Shown piece after piece: positions 9,546 through 18,291 of a DNA stretch of 64,000 bases. The stretch comes from Candidatus Woesearchaeota archaeon (GTDB lineage Archaea > Nanobdellota > Nanobdellia > Woesearchaeales > UBA525): contig JAPPOH010000005.1 in the NCBI GenBank assembly GCA_028818155.1, forward strand, positions 112,970 through 176,969, read 5' to 3'. Numbering within the stretch: the first letter of the stretch is position 1; each line of letters begins with the position of its first letter. The position numbers were made by a program, and so were the translations under genes. Under the pieces are notes generated by a model that ran no database searches, was not told the origin of the DNA, and worked only from the letters and a program-made list of their open reading frames with translations.

Positions 9546-10175
9546 ATGGGAAAGAAAACCATCATCGCAACGCGCATGGCCCTCTTGAATACCAAGAAGA
9601 AGATCAAGCTCGCGAAGAAAGGACACAAGCTCCTGAAAGAAAAGCGTGATGCGCTGATTAGCGAACTGTTCAGCATCGTCGATGGCTTGAAGAAGATCCG
9701 TGCGCAGGCTGAGGATGAGCTTGCCGTGGCATATAAGAGCTTGATTTACGCGCAAGCGGTAAGTGGCATTGGCGAAGTGCGACGCGCAGCAGATGTTGTC
9801 TCTGGTCTTCCAGACCTTGGCATGAAGCAGAAGACGATTATGGGCTTGAAAGTGCCTGTCTTCGAGTGGTCAGGGAAGGAGACGAAGGTCAGTGAGAAAG
9901 GATATAGCCTTGTGTCCTCTTCTATCGAGTTGGACGAAGCTGCGAAGAAGTTCGAAACGGTGCTGAATACGCTCATTCAGATCGCAGAGCAGGAAGCAAC
10001 GGTGAAGGCTGTCGCCGAAGACATCAAGAAGACGAAGCGAAAGGTGAATGCATTAGAGCAGATCCTCATCCCTCGCCTGGATGAAGAGAAAACGTATACA
10101 ACCATGCGTCTTGAAGAGATGGAACGTGAGACGTTCGGTAAATTAAAGATCATCAAAGCAAATATTGCAGAATAA
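9546..10175 (+). CDS. atpD: A-type ATP synthase subunit D (central shaft)
   Basis: This 209-residue protein is the rotating shaft inserted in A3B3. The N-terminal helix (TRMALLNTKKKIKLAKKGHKLL) and the C-terminal helix (RKVNALEQILIPRLDEEKTY) match the two long antiparallel helices of the family. Its GGTGAT ribosome-binding site lies in a hairpin. Its TAA stop overlaps the start of a 51-residue gene. Confidence 0.95.
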   Translation: MGKKTIIATRMALLNTKKKIKLAKKGHKLLKEKRDALISELFSIVDGLKKIRAQAEDELAVAYKSLIYAQAVSGIGEVRRAADVVSGLPDLGMKQKTIMGLKVPVFEWSGKETKVSEKGYSLVSSSIELDEAAKKFETVLNTLIQIAEQEATVKAVAEDIKKTKRKVNALEQILIPRLDEEKTYTTMRLEEMERETFGKLKIIKANIAE

Positions 10176-10330
10176 TGGTGACGAAACCTGTTCCCATTTG
10201 GGAACGCTGGATGCAGACCGCGAAAGGTCGCGAAAAGATCTATACGTACTATTACGTCGCTGTTATTCTCGTGAATGCATTCATCGTGATCGGTGTGATG
10301 CTCTTCATGTGGTTCTGGATGCGGCAGTGA
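10175..10330 (+). CDS. Small single-span membrane protein at end of ATP synthase operon
   Basis: This 51-residue protein starts at ATG 10175, overlapping the atpD stop (TAATG), so it is very likely co-translated. A basic, Trp-rich N-terminal part (PIWERWMQTAKGREKIYTY) is followed by one hydrophobic span, about residues 25-49, rich in Val, Ile, Met, Phe and Trp, and ends at Gln51. I do not recognise the family. The position suggests an accessory or assembly factor of the ATP synthase, by inference only. Its 3' end overlaps the convergent gene below by 26 bp. Confidence 0.65.
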   Translation: MVTKPVPIWERWMQTAKGREKIYTYYYVAVILVNAFIVIGVMLFMWFWMRQ

Positions 10331-10700
10331 CGTCGATTTCTCTTACGCACATCTCGAGTAACCAGAGGTGTTCTCGAGTGAATTCAGCTGCCTCTTGCAC
10401 AGAAAATGGTTTACACGTGTAGGTATCAACTGTGACGAGGGGAATTCCATTATCGGAGAGTTCTCCTGGGTATGAGTATATGGTTGATCCAGATGTTCTC
10501 CAGTGCTGCCAGCCGCCATAGCCACATTCGTGTGCTGAGTATATGATAGGGTCTCGCATTCGTTCCATACCTGTAATTTTTGCAAGCTGCAATAGATACG
10601 ACTTCATCAGATCTGGTTTCACAATTTCTCTTGTTGTACCTTCAATGATTACTCGCTGCCGAATGAGCCCAGGAGCAAGATCTTTCCAACGTGTTTCCAT
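10305..10700 (-). CDS. SpeD/AdoMet decarboxylase-like protein
   Basis: This 131-residue protein resembles pyruvoyl-dependent S-adenosylmethionine decarboxylase chains (polyamine synthesis). TSGSTIYSYPGE aligns with the SpeD cleavage region (SESHISIHTWPE), keeping a Ser at the pyruvoyl position but not the following His. VDTYTCKPFSVQEAAEF matches the downstream (D)xxTC segment with its catalytic Cys. SpeD homologues in other lineages have shifted to other amino-acid decarboxylations, so the substrate is uncertain. An A-rich GAGATGA stretch precedes ATG 10700. Confidence 0.55.
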   Translation of the reverse strand: METRWKDLAPGLIRQRVIIEGTTREIVKPDLMKSYLLQLAKITGMERMRDPIIYSAHECGYGGWQHWRTSGSTIYSYPGELSDNGIPLVTVDTYTCKPFSVQEAAEFTREHLWLLEMCVREIDVTAASRTT

Positions 10701-10807
10701 ATTTTCATCTCTTAACAGTAGTAATGAATTGTTAATAATTAAAACTTTTCATCAAAATTTACGCTTTTTACCAAAATAATATAAAGAAAGAGTTATTTCT
10801 TGAGAAA

Positions 10808-11746
10808 ATGGATAAATTAGACCTCAGAATTCTCGAGGTACTTGATTGGAATGGAAGACTGCCTGTGAGCACGATCGCAAAAAAAGTGCGCTCGAACAAA
10901 GATGTCGTCGCATATAGAATAAAGAGATTTCAGGAACAAGGAATTATCACACGCTATTATCCGGTTTTTGATATGTACAAACTCGGTTACAACACTTCGC
11001 GCTTGTACTTCGACCTAGAAGAAATGGATGAAGAGCAAGAACGAAGATTCATTCGCTTCCTCGATAAGAGAATTAATGCTGGTTTAATCTTCAGAATGGA
11101 CTATCCATACAAGTACGGTATCTTCATTTGGACAAAATCAATCCAAGAAGTGGAAAAAATCATTCGAAGAATCAAACGAAAGCTTGGCAAAACGTTAATC
11201 CGCTATAACTACACAGTTATTTGCACGTTCCGACAGTACCCAAAGGACTATTTGTTTAACAAAAGACACCACGACACATTCAGGAGCTTAGAACCAACAG
11301 AAAAAATTGACTACGATGAAGAAGATTTCAAGATTCTCAAAAAACTAGCGAATAACGCTCGAATATCTACAGTAGATATCGCAAGAAACACCAGCATTCC
11401 ACAAACAACAGTCTCGCACAAAATCAAGACACTCGAGAAGAGAAATATTATCCTCGGCTATCGAGCAGAAATCGATTTCGTACAACTCGGACACATGAAT
11501 TTCTTCCTGGAAATTTACCTGGATGAAAACAAGAACTTGAAACAGATCGAACGCTGGGCAAACGTCCACAAAAACGTCGTCTGGCTGCAAAAAATCATCG
11601 GTACGTGTGACATCGAACTCGAAGTTGAGGTGAAAGATAGAGTAGAACTCGAAAAATTGCTCAACGAACTGAGAAACACATTCCCGAACATCAGGAAGAT
11701 TGTGTTCTGGTCACAGGAGTATAGAAAATTGACGTTCTTGCCGTAG
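10808..11746 (+). CDS. Lrp/AsnC-type regulator with two HTH-ligand modules
   Basis: This 312-residue protein contains two full Lrp-like units in tandem. The first winged HTH is at residues 1-50 (LDLRILEVLDWNGRLPVSTIAKKV) and is followed by an alpha/beta domain. The second HTH is at about 165-215 (DFKILKKLANNARISTVDIARNT) with a second RAM-like domain. Ordinary Lrp proteins have one unit of about 150 residues. A TATA-like AATATAAAG at about 10778 lies near the right distance for a leaderless start. Targets are unknown. Confidence 0.85.
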   Translation: MDKLDLRILEVLDWNGRLPVSTIAKKVRSNKDVVAYRIKRFQEQGIITRYYPVFDMYKLGYNTSRLYFDLEEMDEEQERRFIRFLDKRINAGLIFRMDYPYKYGIFIWTKSIQEVEKIIRRIKRKLGKTLIRYNYTVICTFRQYPKDYLFNKRHHDTFRSLEPTEKIDYDEEDFKILKKLANNARISTVDIARNTSIPQTTVSHKIKTLEKRNIILGYRAEIDFVQLGHMNFFLEIYLDENKNLKQIERWANVHKNVVWLQKIIGTCDIELEVEVKDRVELEKLLNELRNTFPNIRKIVFWSQEYRKLTFLP

Positions 11747-11774
11747 TGGGTTGTACATGCGAAAACTATATAAA

Positions 11775-11806
11775 TATGTATGAAAAACATTATGTATGAA
11801 AAACAT
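11775..11806 (+). repeat. 16-bp perfect tandem duplication across the ATPase start
   Basis: TATGTATGAAAAACAT occurs twice head-to-tail at 11775-11790 and 11791-11806. The second copy contains the start codon (11796) of the ATPase gene and the first begins at the edge of its TATA box (11766-11775). The copies are out of frame with one another (16 bp), so a start in copy 1 would not make the same protein. It could be a pair of operator half-sites or simple slippage. Confidence 0.8.
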
Positions 11807-13142
11807 AAACTTTATCGGTCGCGCAGCAGAGCTCGCAACAATCCAAAAATTGAAAAAAAAGAGTTTTTTCCTCGTCGTGAAAGGAAGACGTAGGATCGGC
11901 AAAACAACACTCCTCAAAAGAGCATTCCCGAACGCTGCATACATTTTCATCTGGCCAAACAAGTCAATAACATGGCTTCTAGAGAGTGTTTGTACTGAGC
12001 TAGATATACCACATTTTCATCATTTTTCAGACATCATCAACTACCTCGGTGCACGTAAACAAACAATCATTATTGATGAATTCCAAAATTTACTTACTAT
12101 TGATAAATCGATATATGGTGAACTCCAAAAAATTATCGATGAGAACACGCTTCAAATAGCAGTTGCAGGATCAAGTCACTCACTCATCAAAAAAGTACTG
12201 TACGATGTGGGTGCACCACTCTACGGGCGAAGAACGGCTGAAATTTCATTGCAACACCTTGGATTCAAGGAGCTCTATAAGGAGCTCAAACGACCGATCG
12301 CTGAGTGTATAGAACTCTGGTCAGTTTTCGAGGGTGTGCCGTATTACTATGAACTTGTTGATAAACGAACAGCACAAAAAAATATCACCTCATTACTCTT
12401 AGAGAGGAATGCGCTCCTACAGAACGAAGGAAGAGCAGTCCTTTCAGTGGAATTTGGCAAAGAAGCAAAGACATACAGTACAGTATTGAGCAGCATTGCT
12501 GAAGGGAAGACAAAGCTCAACGAAATCGCAACAGCCTTCACGAGCAAGACAGAAACGATCAAATATTTGAGTCTTCTTCGCAATGAATTCGAACTCGTTC
12601 AGCGAAAAACACCACTACTAAGTGACCCAAAGAAGTCAAAAGAAGGTCATTACGGACTCTATGACAATTTTCTCATGTTCTGGTTCAAATTTGTCGATAA
12701 AAAAAGAGATTACATAGAGCAAGGAAGATACAAAGAAATCATACACTACTTTCACAAAGAATTTCCAGCGTTTGTTGGCTTGCAATTTGAAAAACTCATC
12801 ACTCAGCTTCTCAAAGAGAAAATAATCTCACTACCGTTTAGTGCAACAGCAATCGGTTCACAATGGGGTAGCTATAAAGGAGAACAAGGAAGAAACACAT
12901 ACCAAATAGACATCTGTGCAGTAAACGAAAAAAATATATTGTTTGCTGAATGTAAATGGAAAGAAAACGTGGACGCAGAACATGTACTACAGCAATTACG
13001 AAGGAAGAGCAAACATGTTGACTGCGGAGAACGAGATGAGCACTATATGATTTTCGCAAAAAGCTTCACAAAAAAGAAAAAGGGAATCACAATAGACCTG
13101 CATGACATAGAGCAGATGCTGCGTAGGCTGAATATTCAATAA
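11796..13142 (+). CDS. Archaeal AAA ATPase with DUF234-like C-terminal nuclease-fold domain
   Basis: This 448-residue member of the archaeal STAND/AAA ATPase group starts FIGRAAELATIQKL, followed by Walker A GRRRIGKTTLLKR (about residues 31-43) and Walker B TIIIDEFQN. A sensor-like VAGSSHSLI and a winged-helix region follow. The C-terminal segment (about 340-440) has QIDICAV...ILFAECKWKE, the D...ExK pattern of PD-(D/E)XK-fold domains seen in DUF234 proteins. The role of this family is unknown; toxin-like or mobile roles have been proposed. TATA 11766-11775 gives a leaderless start. Confidence 0.82.
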   Translation: MKNINFIGRAAELATIQKLKKKSFFLVVKGRRRIGKTTLLKRAFPNAAYIFIWPNKSITWLLESVCTELDIPHFHHFSDIINYLGARKQTIIIDEFQNLLTIDKSIYGELQKIIDENTLQIAVAGSSHSLIKKVLYDVGAPLYGRRTAEISLQHLGFKELYKELKRPIAECIELWSVFEGVPYYYELVDKRTAQKNITSLLLERNALLQNEGRAVLSVEFGKEAKTYSTVLSSIAEGKTKLNEIATAFTSKTETIKYLSLLRNEFELVQRKTPLLSDPKKSKEGHYGLYDNFLMFWFKFVDKKRDYIEQGRYKEIIHYFHKEFPAFVGLQFEKLITQLLKEKIISLPFSATAIGSQWGSYKGEQGRNTYQIDICAVNEKNILFAECKWKENVDAEHVLQQLRRKSKHVDCGERDEHYMIFAKSFTKKKKGITIDLHDIEQMLRRLNIQ

Positions 13143-13178
13143 AATCACAGAAATTTTTTAAATACGAATTCGCTACAT

Positions 13179-13589
13179 GTGGCTATGAGAGGGAGACATA
13201 CGAGAAGGAGCAGACACCGAAGTAGATTACCTCGTGACATATCTGGGCCACTTGCAGGTAAGCTGCAAGAACGGGGGTTCTCAATGTTGCAAGAACGCTT
13301 AGAAAGTGACACATATTGTGTTCCGTTCTATCGAGGAGAAAAGGATTACCAAATCCGAATTCAACTGCACGAAAAGGGCACAATGAACTCAGTGACACTT
13401 ACGCTGCTCGATGGAGAAAAAAATAAACTCCACAAAAAGAAACGAGAAGAAAGAAGAGGATACGCAGCAATTTTCGACAGTATGATCGAAGAAGCTATGG
13501 AAAAACTAGCTACTTCTTCTTCACCTTCACCGTCCATATACGGTGCTTCCGAATCTCCTCAACAACAAGGTCGAACTTTCCATAGGTGA
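13179..13589 (+). CDS. Hypothetical basic protein, 3' end overlapping corC antisense
   Basis: This 136-residue protein starts at GTG 13179, or ATG 13185, about 25 nt after the TATA-like TTTTTTAAATAC. The N-terminus is Arg/His-rich, followed by a mixed alpha/beta-looking part and a Lys/Glu stretch. The last 26 residues (SSSPSPSIYG...) lie antisense to the end of the convergent CNNM/CorC gene and look low-complexity, so the tail may be an extension after loss of an earlier stop. Family not recognised. Confidence 0.5.
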   Translation: MAMRGRHTRRSRHRSRLPRDISGPLAGKLQERGFSMLQERLESDTYCVPFYRGEKDYQIRIQLHEKGTMNSVTLTLLDGEKNKLHKKKREERRGYAAIFDSMIEEAMEKLATSSSPSPSIYGASESPQQQGRTFHR

Positions 13590-14736
13590 GCGTAGATCCT
13601 TTCTTCGGAATCTTTCCACTCTTATGCAAGATAAAGCCGCCGATCGTCTCGTAATCACCGTCGGGGATACGCATTTTGATCTCTTTATTCACGTCCTCAA
13701 TATCTGCCTTCCCTTTGAGCACCCAGGTGGTTTTGTTCAAGCGCTTGATATTCTCCTCAAACTCGTCACTCTCATCAGTGATCTCTCCAACAAGCTCTTC
13801 AAGGACATCTTCGAGTGTCACGAGACCAGTGATCGTTCCGTGTTCATCGACGACCATCGCCATGTGTTCTTTTCGCTTCTGAAAGACGCGTAATAAAGGA
13901 CCGATTTTCTTCGCTTCAGGCTCGAAGTGCGCGGTTTTCATGACTTTCTCAACCTTCACATTCTTCCCACGTTTCAACGTATCGCGAAGGTACAAGATTC
14001 CTACAACGTTCACTTTGTGTTTGTCATAGACGGGGAGACGAGAAAACCCATGCGTAGAAAACACATTCACAGCGCTTCCAACCGTACTTTTCGCCTCAAC
14101 CATGATCATATCAGTAAAGGGCGTGCAGATTTCGCGCACGCGCGTGTCATCAAACTCAAAGATATTTGTGATTAACTCCCGCTCCATCTTCTTGATAGAA
14201 CCTTCCTGCTGCGCAGCAACCACGATATGCTTGATCTCTTCTTCCGTGATCGTTGTTTTCTTCGGTCGTACACCGAGTAAGCGGAAGAACTTCGTGATGA
14301 ACCAGTCCAGGATAGAGAGGATTGGCGAGATCACTGCGCTAAAGTACCAGAGGAACGGTGCTGCCGTACGAGAAAACTTGTCCGCGTTCTGCGTCGCCAT
14401 CGTCTTCGGAATGATATCCCCGAAAATTAACACGAGTAATGTCATCACTCCCGTCGCGATGCTCACCGCGTGATTGCCGAATAGCTCGAGCATAACGACC
14501 GTCATGTACGAGGCAGCGCCGATGTTCACGATGTTATTCCCAATGAGAATGGCAGAGAGCATCTTCTGCGGGTTCTCTTTCAGGAGTTTTACGTACTGGG
14601 AGCCATACCGTTTCTTGTCGACGATCTGCTTGACTTTCGCGTCCGTTAAGCTAACGAGTGCAACCTCGCTCCCCGAGAAGAATCCTGATAGGAATAGCAG
14701 GACAACCAAGATAATTGTGTCGAGTCCAACCCCCAT
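13510..14736 (-). CDS. HlyC/CorC-family membrane protein (CNNM, CBS pair, CorC domain)
   Basis: This 408-residue protein is presumably involved in Mg2+/Co2+ or Na+-coupled cation efflux. An N-terminal CNNM/DUF21 membrane domain (about 1-185) has GFFSGSEVALVSL and AILIGNNIVNI. A CBS pair (about 200-320, with MVVDEHGTITGLVTLEDVLEE) follows, then the C-terminal CorC_HlyC domain (DGDYETIGGFILHKSGKIPKKG). Length and order match the family. ATG 14736 lies about 30 nt after the TATA-like CCTTAAATAAC. Confidence 0.92.
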   Translation of the reverse strand: MGVGLDTIILVVLLFLSGFFSGSEVALVSLTDAKVKQIVDKKRYGSQYVKLLKENPQKMLSAILIGNNIVNIGAASYMTVVMLELFGNHAVSIATGVMTLLVLIFGDIIPKTMATQNADKFSRTAAPFLWYFSAVISPILSILDWFITKFFRLLGVRPKKTTITEEEIKHIVVAAQQEGSIKKMERELITNIFEFDDTRVREICTPFTDMIMVEAKSTVGSAVNVFSTHGFSRLPVYDKHKVNVVGILYLRDTLKRGKNVKVEKVMKTAHFEPEAKKIGPLLRVFQKRKEHMAMVVDEHGTITGLVTLEDVLEELVGEITDESDEFEENIKRLNKTTWVLKGKADIEDVNKEIKMRIPDGDYETIGGFILHKSGKIPKKGSTLTYGKFDLVVEEIRKHRIWTVKVKKK

Positions 14737-14782
14737 GTCGAATTCAGTAGATGGGTCTGGCGGTGTTATTTAAGGTTTTTCC

Positions 14783-15115
14783 TCACTTATCCATGAGCTT
14801 TGTGATTGTCCGTACAACTTGCCGATATTTCTGTGTCTTGATACGGCATAGTTTTCCTTTTACTTGTTGAGTTTCTGCAGTAAATAACATATTCGCTCGA
14901 ATATAGCTATCGATTCTTAAGCTCCCATACATATGTTTCTCTAAGAGTGGAATTGTGTAACGATCTTTTGGAATTTTCTGAGATGTTATCTGACACAAGA
15001 GAATATCTTTTCCCATAGGATGTGAGAGAACGAGGCAAGGTCTTAGTTTTTGTTGTCGCATATTCGTATATGGAAATGGAAAAAGAACTATGTCTCCTTT
15101 TGTAAGTGTGCCCAT
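14783..15115 (-). CDS. MazF/PemK-type toxin (putative mRNA interferase)
   Basis: This 110-residue protein has the family opening KGDIVLFPFPYTN and LRPCLVL. In MazF these form the SH3-like barrel that cuts RNA. I chose the ATG at 15115 rather than 15142, because the motif begins four residues after it. Its start lies 28 bp inside the end of the upstream antitoxin-like gene, as in type II modules. Confidence 0.85.
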   Translation of the reverse strand: MGTLTKGDIVLFPFPYTNMRQQKLRPCLVLSHPMGKDILLCQITSQKIPKDRYTIPLLEKHMYGSLRIDSYIRANMLFTAETQQVKGKLCRIKTQKYRQVVRTITKLMDK

Positions 15116-15330
15116 GCAGTATCCTCTTCTTTCGACAACCAATTCCTTGCTAGCGATGCCTCGCTCGCAAGATATGTTGCTTTGCCTGTTGTTTGCTCAC
15201 CTTCAAAAAGTCTTTCGCGAATCAGTTCCCGAATAAAATCTTGTAATGTATCATAACCACGCTCATCTGCGTAGTCGAGTGCGGTTGAGAACATCTTGTC
15301 TGACAGTTTTAGACTGATTTGCGTACTCAT
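15088..15330 (-). CDS. RHH-type antitoxin paired with the MazF-like toxin
   Basis: This 80-residue protein opens with the strand-helix-helix pattern QISLKLSDKMFSTALDYADERGYDTLQDFIRELIRERL, typical of ribbon-helix-helix DNA-binding antitoxins. The C-terminal part probably wraps the toxin. A TATA-like ATTTATATAC lies about 25 nt upstream of ATG 15330, giving a leaderless start. Autoregulation is expected for such pairs but no clear dyad is visible. Confidence 0.8.
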   Translation of the reverse strand: MSTQISLKLSDKMFSTALDYADERGYDTLQDFIRELIRERLFEGEQTTGKATYLASEASLARNWLSKEEDTAWAHLQKET

Positions 15331-15390
15331 GCGTACGAGAAAGTATTCTAAAGTATATAAATGTATCTTTTCGTACTCTGTAGAGGAAAA

Positions 15391-16191
15391 TTACTTTTTC
15401 TTTGCGATATGCTCGACGGCAAACACGAGCAAGAACCCAGCAGCAGCGATCAACAGAGGACCGTGAACATGCTGTGTATCCATAGCAATCTGCACGGGTC
15501 CGAGGAGCGCGCCCAGCATCAACCCAGTCAAGGTAAAGAACGTATAATCATGATGCTTCTTCAGCAAATACGAGACAACACGAGCGAAAGAAAGGACACC
15601 AACACCAATGCCGAGAATGAACGTCACAACATAGAGCAAGTTCATCTCCTTCACAGCCGTCAAGATAAACTCATACTGACCGAACATCACCAAAACATAC
15701 GAGCCAGAGATACCTGGCAGGAGCATCGCACAAATTGCGATCATCCCTAACAGAAAGATAAACCACAGGGACGGCGTAGTCACCTGCTCTGGCAAGAGTG
15801 TAATGCCAACACCAAGTAACAAGCCAATAAAACCAAAGATGAAACCGTGCAACGTATGCGTCTTGATATGCCGATACACGACAATAGCAGACGCAAGAAT
15901 CAAACCAACAAAAAAGCTATACACGGGCGAAGGATACGCGGTAATCAACCCAGGAATGACGTGAGAGCCAATGCCAAGTGCCACAAGAACACCAACACCA
16001 AGCGGAACGAAGAACGCCCAATCAATCTTCTTCAGCTTGAATGTACGGAGTGCATCAATAATATCCTTCAATCCATTGATCAAGCGTTCATAAATGCCCG
16101 TGATGAACGCAATCGTGCCACCAGACACCCCCGGAACGATATCGGCAGTGCCCATAAGAAGACCTTTCAAGAAGAGCATGAGTGCTTGCAT
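15391..16191 (-). CDS. DUF368 membrane protein (PopT-like polyprenyl-phosphate transporter)
   Basis: This 266-residue, roughly eight-span protein has the DUF368 signature GTADIVPGVSGGTIAFITGIYERLI at residues 15-39 and its inverted second copy MLLPGISGSYVLVMFGQYE. Bacterial members recycle undecaprenyl phosphate across the membrane. In an archaeon, transport of a dolichyl-type carrier for surface glycosylation is the natural inference. That would fit the sequon-rich surface protein and GT-C-like proteins elsewhere in the window. Confidence 0.9.
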   Translation of the reverse strand: MQALMLFLKGLLMGTADIVPGVSGGTIAFITGIYERLINGLKDIIDALRTFKLKKIDWAFFVPLGVGVLVALGIGSHVIPGLITAYPSPVYSFFVGLILASAIVVYRHIKTHTLHGFIFGFIGLLLGVGITLLPEQVTTPSLWFIFLLGMIAICAMLLPGISGSYVLVMFGQYEFILTAVKEMNLLYVVTFILGIGVGVLSFARVVSYLLKKHHDYTFFTLTGLMLGALLGPVQIAMDTQHVHGPLLIAAAGFLLVFAVEHIAKKK

Positions 16192-16213
16192 GGATCACGA
16201 ATATGAAGTGCTC

Positions 16214-16504
16214 TTAAAAATATTGTGCCGCAGGGCGGCTTTCCAGTTTTGGCTGTATTTCTTCTAGTTTAACAGCAAGATCTGCTGCGTCTTTCTGAAG
16301 ACGTTCAGCGTGTGCAATCGACCCACGGTACCTCTCGGCTAAATCACGAAGGCTGCTGAGTTCATCAGCAGTTCTCTGCGCAGCCGCCTCTTGCGTTGTT
16401 CTCTTATGTTGTAACGCAGCATAATTAGTGCATGTTAACAGTAGTGAAAGGCCAGAGAGAGCACCTATGATAAGTTTTTGTCGCATAGTACGAGAAACCA
16501 ACAT
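16214..16504 (-). CDS. Small membrane-anchored coiled-coil protein
   Basis: This 96-residue protein has a hydrophobic N-terminal segment (about residues 10-30, LIIGALSGLSLLLTCTNYAAL) followed by a charged helix with coiled-coil character to the end. It could be a signal anchor. ATG 16504 lies about 25 nt after TATA-like CTATATTGAC. Family not recognised. Confidence 0.6.
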   Translation of the reverse strand: MLVSRTMRQKLIIGALSGLSLLLTCTNYAALQHKRTTQEAAAQRTADELSSLRDLAERYRGSIAHAERLQKDAADLAVKLEEIQPKLESRPAAQYF

Positions 16505-16522
16505 TCATTAATCAATCTTTCG

Positions 16523-18229
16523 TCAATATAGCCACGCGTTGAGCGCGTACTGCTGCACCATCCGGTGCGTATTGAAGAAACTTCCATTGAAGGCGATCGA
16601 ATTCCGCATCACGTGCTCCCATTTCATCTTCTTCTCGTAGAACATCGGCAAAATAATATGCTCTAATTTATCGTACAGCTCTTCAGCGTCCGCACCATCA
16701 TCATTCGAGTTCTCATTCTCTTCAGAAGGCATCGGACCAATGCTCCAGCCTGTCATCCCCTCGGTGTGCCCTTCAATCCACCACCCATCCAAGATGGAAA
16801 ACTGCGGCACGCCGTTGTGCGCAGCCTTCATGCCAGACGTGCCAGATGCCTCTAAAGGCCGCACAGGAGTATTCAGCCAGATATCGACGCCTGCGATGAG
16901 CTTTGAAGCAAGATGAATGTCGTAATTCGGGAGAAACACAACTTTCACAGTATCTTGCAGATCGCTCGCATGCTGATAGATCATCTTGATCAAGTCTTTT
17001 CCCATCCCATCCGCAGGGTGTGCTTTCCCCGCATACACGATCTGCAATTTGAATTTCGAGCCAACGGCGCGCAGACGATCAATGTTCTGGAACAGCAGGT
17101 GCATCCGCTTATATGCAGTTGCTCGACGAGCGAAACCAATCGTGAAGACATCTTTGTCTAATCCAGCTTGGTAGTGTTCGTTCACATGGTTCACGAAGTC
17201 TTCCTTCGCGCTTTGATGCGCTTGCAGTATTTCTTGTTCTGGGATACGAGACGCGTAGCGTAATTCAAAACTGTCCTGTCGCCAGTTCGGGATGTAGCTA
17301 TCAAATAATGCAGCCATGTGTGGCCCTGTCCATGTTGTGCTGTGCACGCCATTCGTAATGCTACTGAACTGGTAGCCAGGGAATAAGTGTGTGGAGACTT
17401 GTTGGTGCTGCTTCGCGACAGAGTTCACGTAATGACTGAGATTCATTGCTAGTAATGTCATGTTGAGCTCATCTTCCCCACAGAGTTTTTTGATCAAATA
17501 CATAGGGAGAAACTCCCCCAGCACGTGCTGGACCATGTCGTACGGGAACTTATCATGTCCTGCAGCCACGGGCGTGTGTGTTGTGAAGACGCAGAACTTT
17601 CGGATATCTGCCATGCTTCCTTGCATGCACGCGTCAAAATCATCTAATGGACAACTTGCCTTGAGCGCATCCTCTCTGAATAATTCTAATGCTAAGAGGC
17701 TCGCGTGCCCCTCGTTCATGTGGTATCTGTATACATTCGTATGGTTCAGTGCGCGAAGCATGCGAACACCGCCAATGCCGAGAACAACTTCTTGCTTTAA
17801 CCGGTAGGCGCGATCGCCACCATACAAATGTGCAGTTAATGCTCGATCTTGCTCTTCATTCTCTTCAAGATTCGTATCTAAAAATAAGACAGGAACTTTA
17901 CTCCCTGTGCTTCCTTCAATCCAATACTGCCACGCTTGAATCTGGACATTTCTCCCCTCAATCTGGACGTTTGCCCTTTCCGGAAGAGGATCTCCTAATT
18001 GTTCGTGCAAGTTCCAGTCGGTTGGGCTTTCCGTCTGATTGCCTTCTTCGTCTAAGTGCTGCGTGAAATACCCGTGTTCTGAGAGCAAGGTGATGCCGAT
18101 GATTGGGACGCCGAGATCCGCTGCCGCTTTGAGCGTATCGCCTGCTAATATACCGAGGCCGCCTGAATATGTTGGAATTTGATTCTTAATTCCTATTTCC
18201 ATAGAGAAGTATGCTATCTTTGGATCCAC
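16523..18229 (-). CDS. glgP: Alpha-glucan (glycogen/maltodextrin) phosphorylase
   Basis: This 568-residue GT35 enzyme cleaves alpha-1,4-glucans with phosphate to give glucose-1-phosphate, using PLP. It begins with the family block IAYFSMEIGIKNQIPTYSGGLGILAGD. Near the C-terminus EASGTSGMKAAHNG holds the PLP-binding Lys, followed by the active-site segment LDGWWIEG. It is the short form found in archaea and some bacteria. The start is GTG 18229 with a GGTGAG ribosome-binding site 5 nt upstream. No glycogen synthase is in the window. Confidence 0.93.
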   Translation of the reverse strand: MDPKIAYFSMEIGIKNQIPTYSGGLGILAGDTLKAAADLGVPIIGITLLSEHGYFTQHLDEEGNQTESPTDWNLHEQLGDPLPERANVQIEGRNVQIQAWQYWIEGSTGSKVPVLFLDTNLEENEEQDRALTAHLYGGDRAYRLKQEVVLGIGGVRMLRALNHTNVYRYHMNEGHASLLALELFREDALKASCPLDDFDACMQGSMADIRKFCVFTTHTPVAAGHDKFPYDMVQHVLGEFLPMYLIKKLCGEDELNMTLLAMNLSHYVNSVAKQHQQVSTHLFPGYQFSSITNGVHSTTWTGPHMAALFDSYIPNWRQDSFELRYASRIPEQEILQAHQSAKEDFVNHVNEHYQAGLDKDVFTIGFARRATAYKRMHLLFQNIDRLRAVGSKFKLQIVYAGKAHPADGMGKDLIKMIYQHASDLQDTVKVVFLPNYDIHLASKLIAGVDIWLNTPVRPLEASGTSGMKAAHNGVPQFSILDGWWIEGHTEGMTGWSIGPMPSEENENSNDDGADAEELYDKLEHIILPMFYEKKMKWEHVMRNSIAFNGSFFNTHRMVQQYALNAWLY

Positions 18230-18291
18230 GCACTCACCTGCTCAGAAAGATTGAAGAGGGTATTTAAGGGTTTTCCGTAGTATGTACCCAG

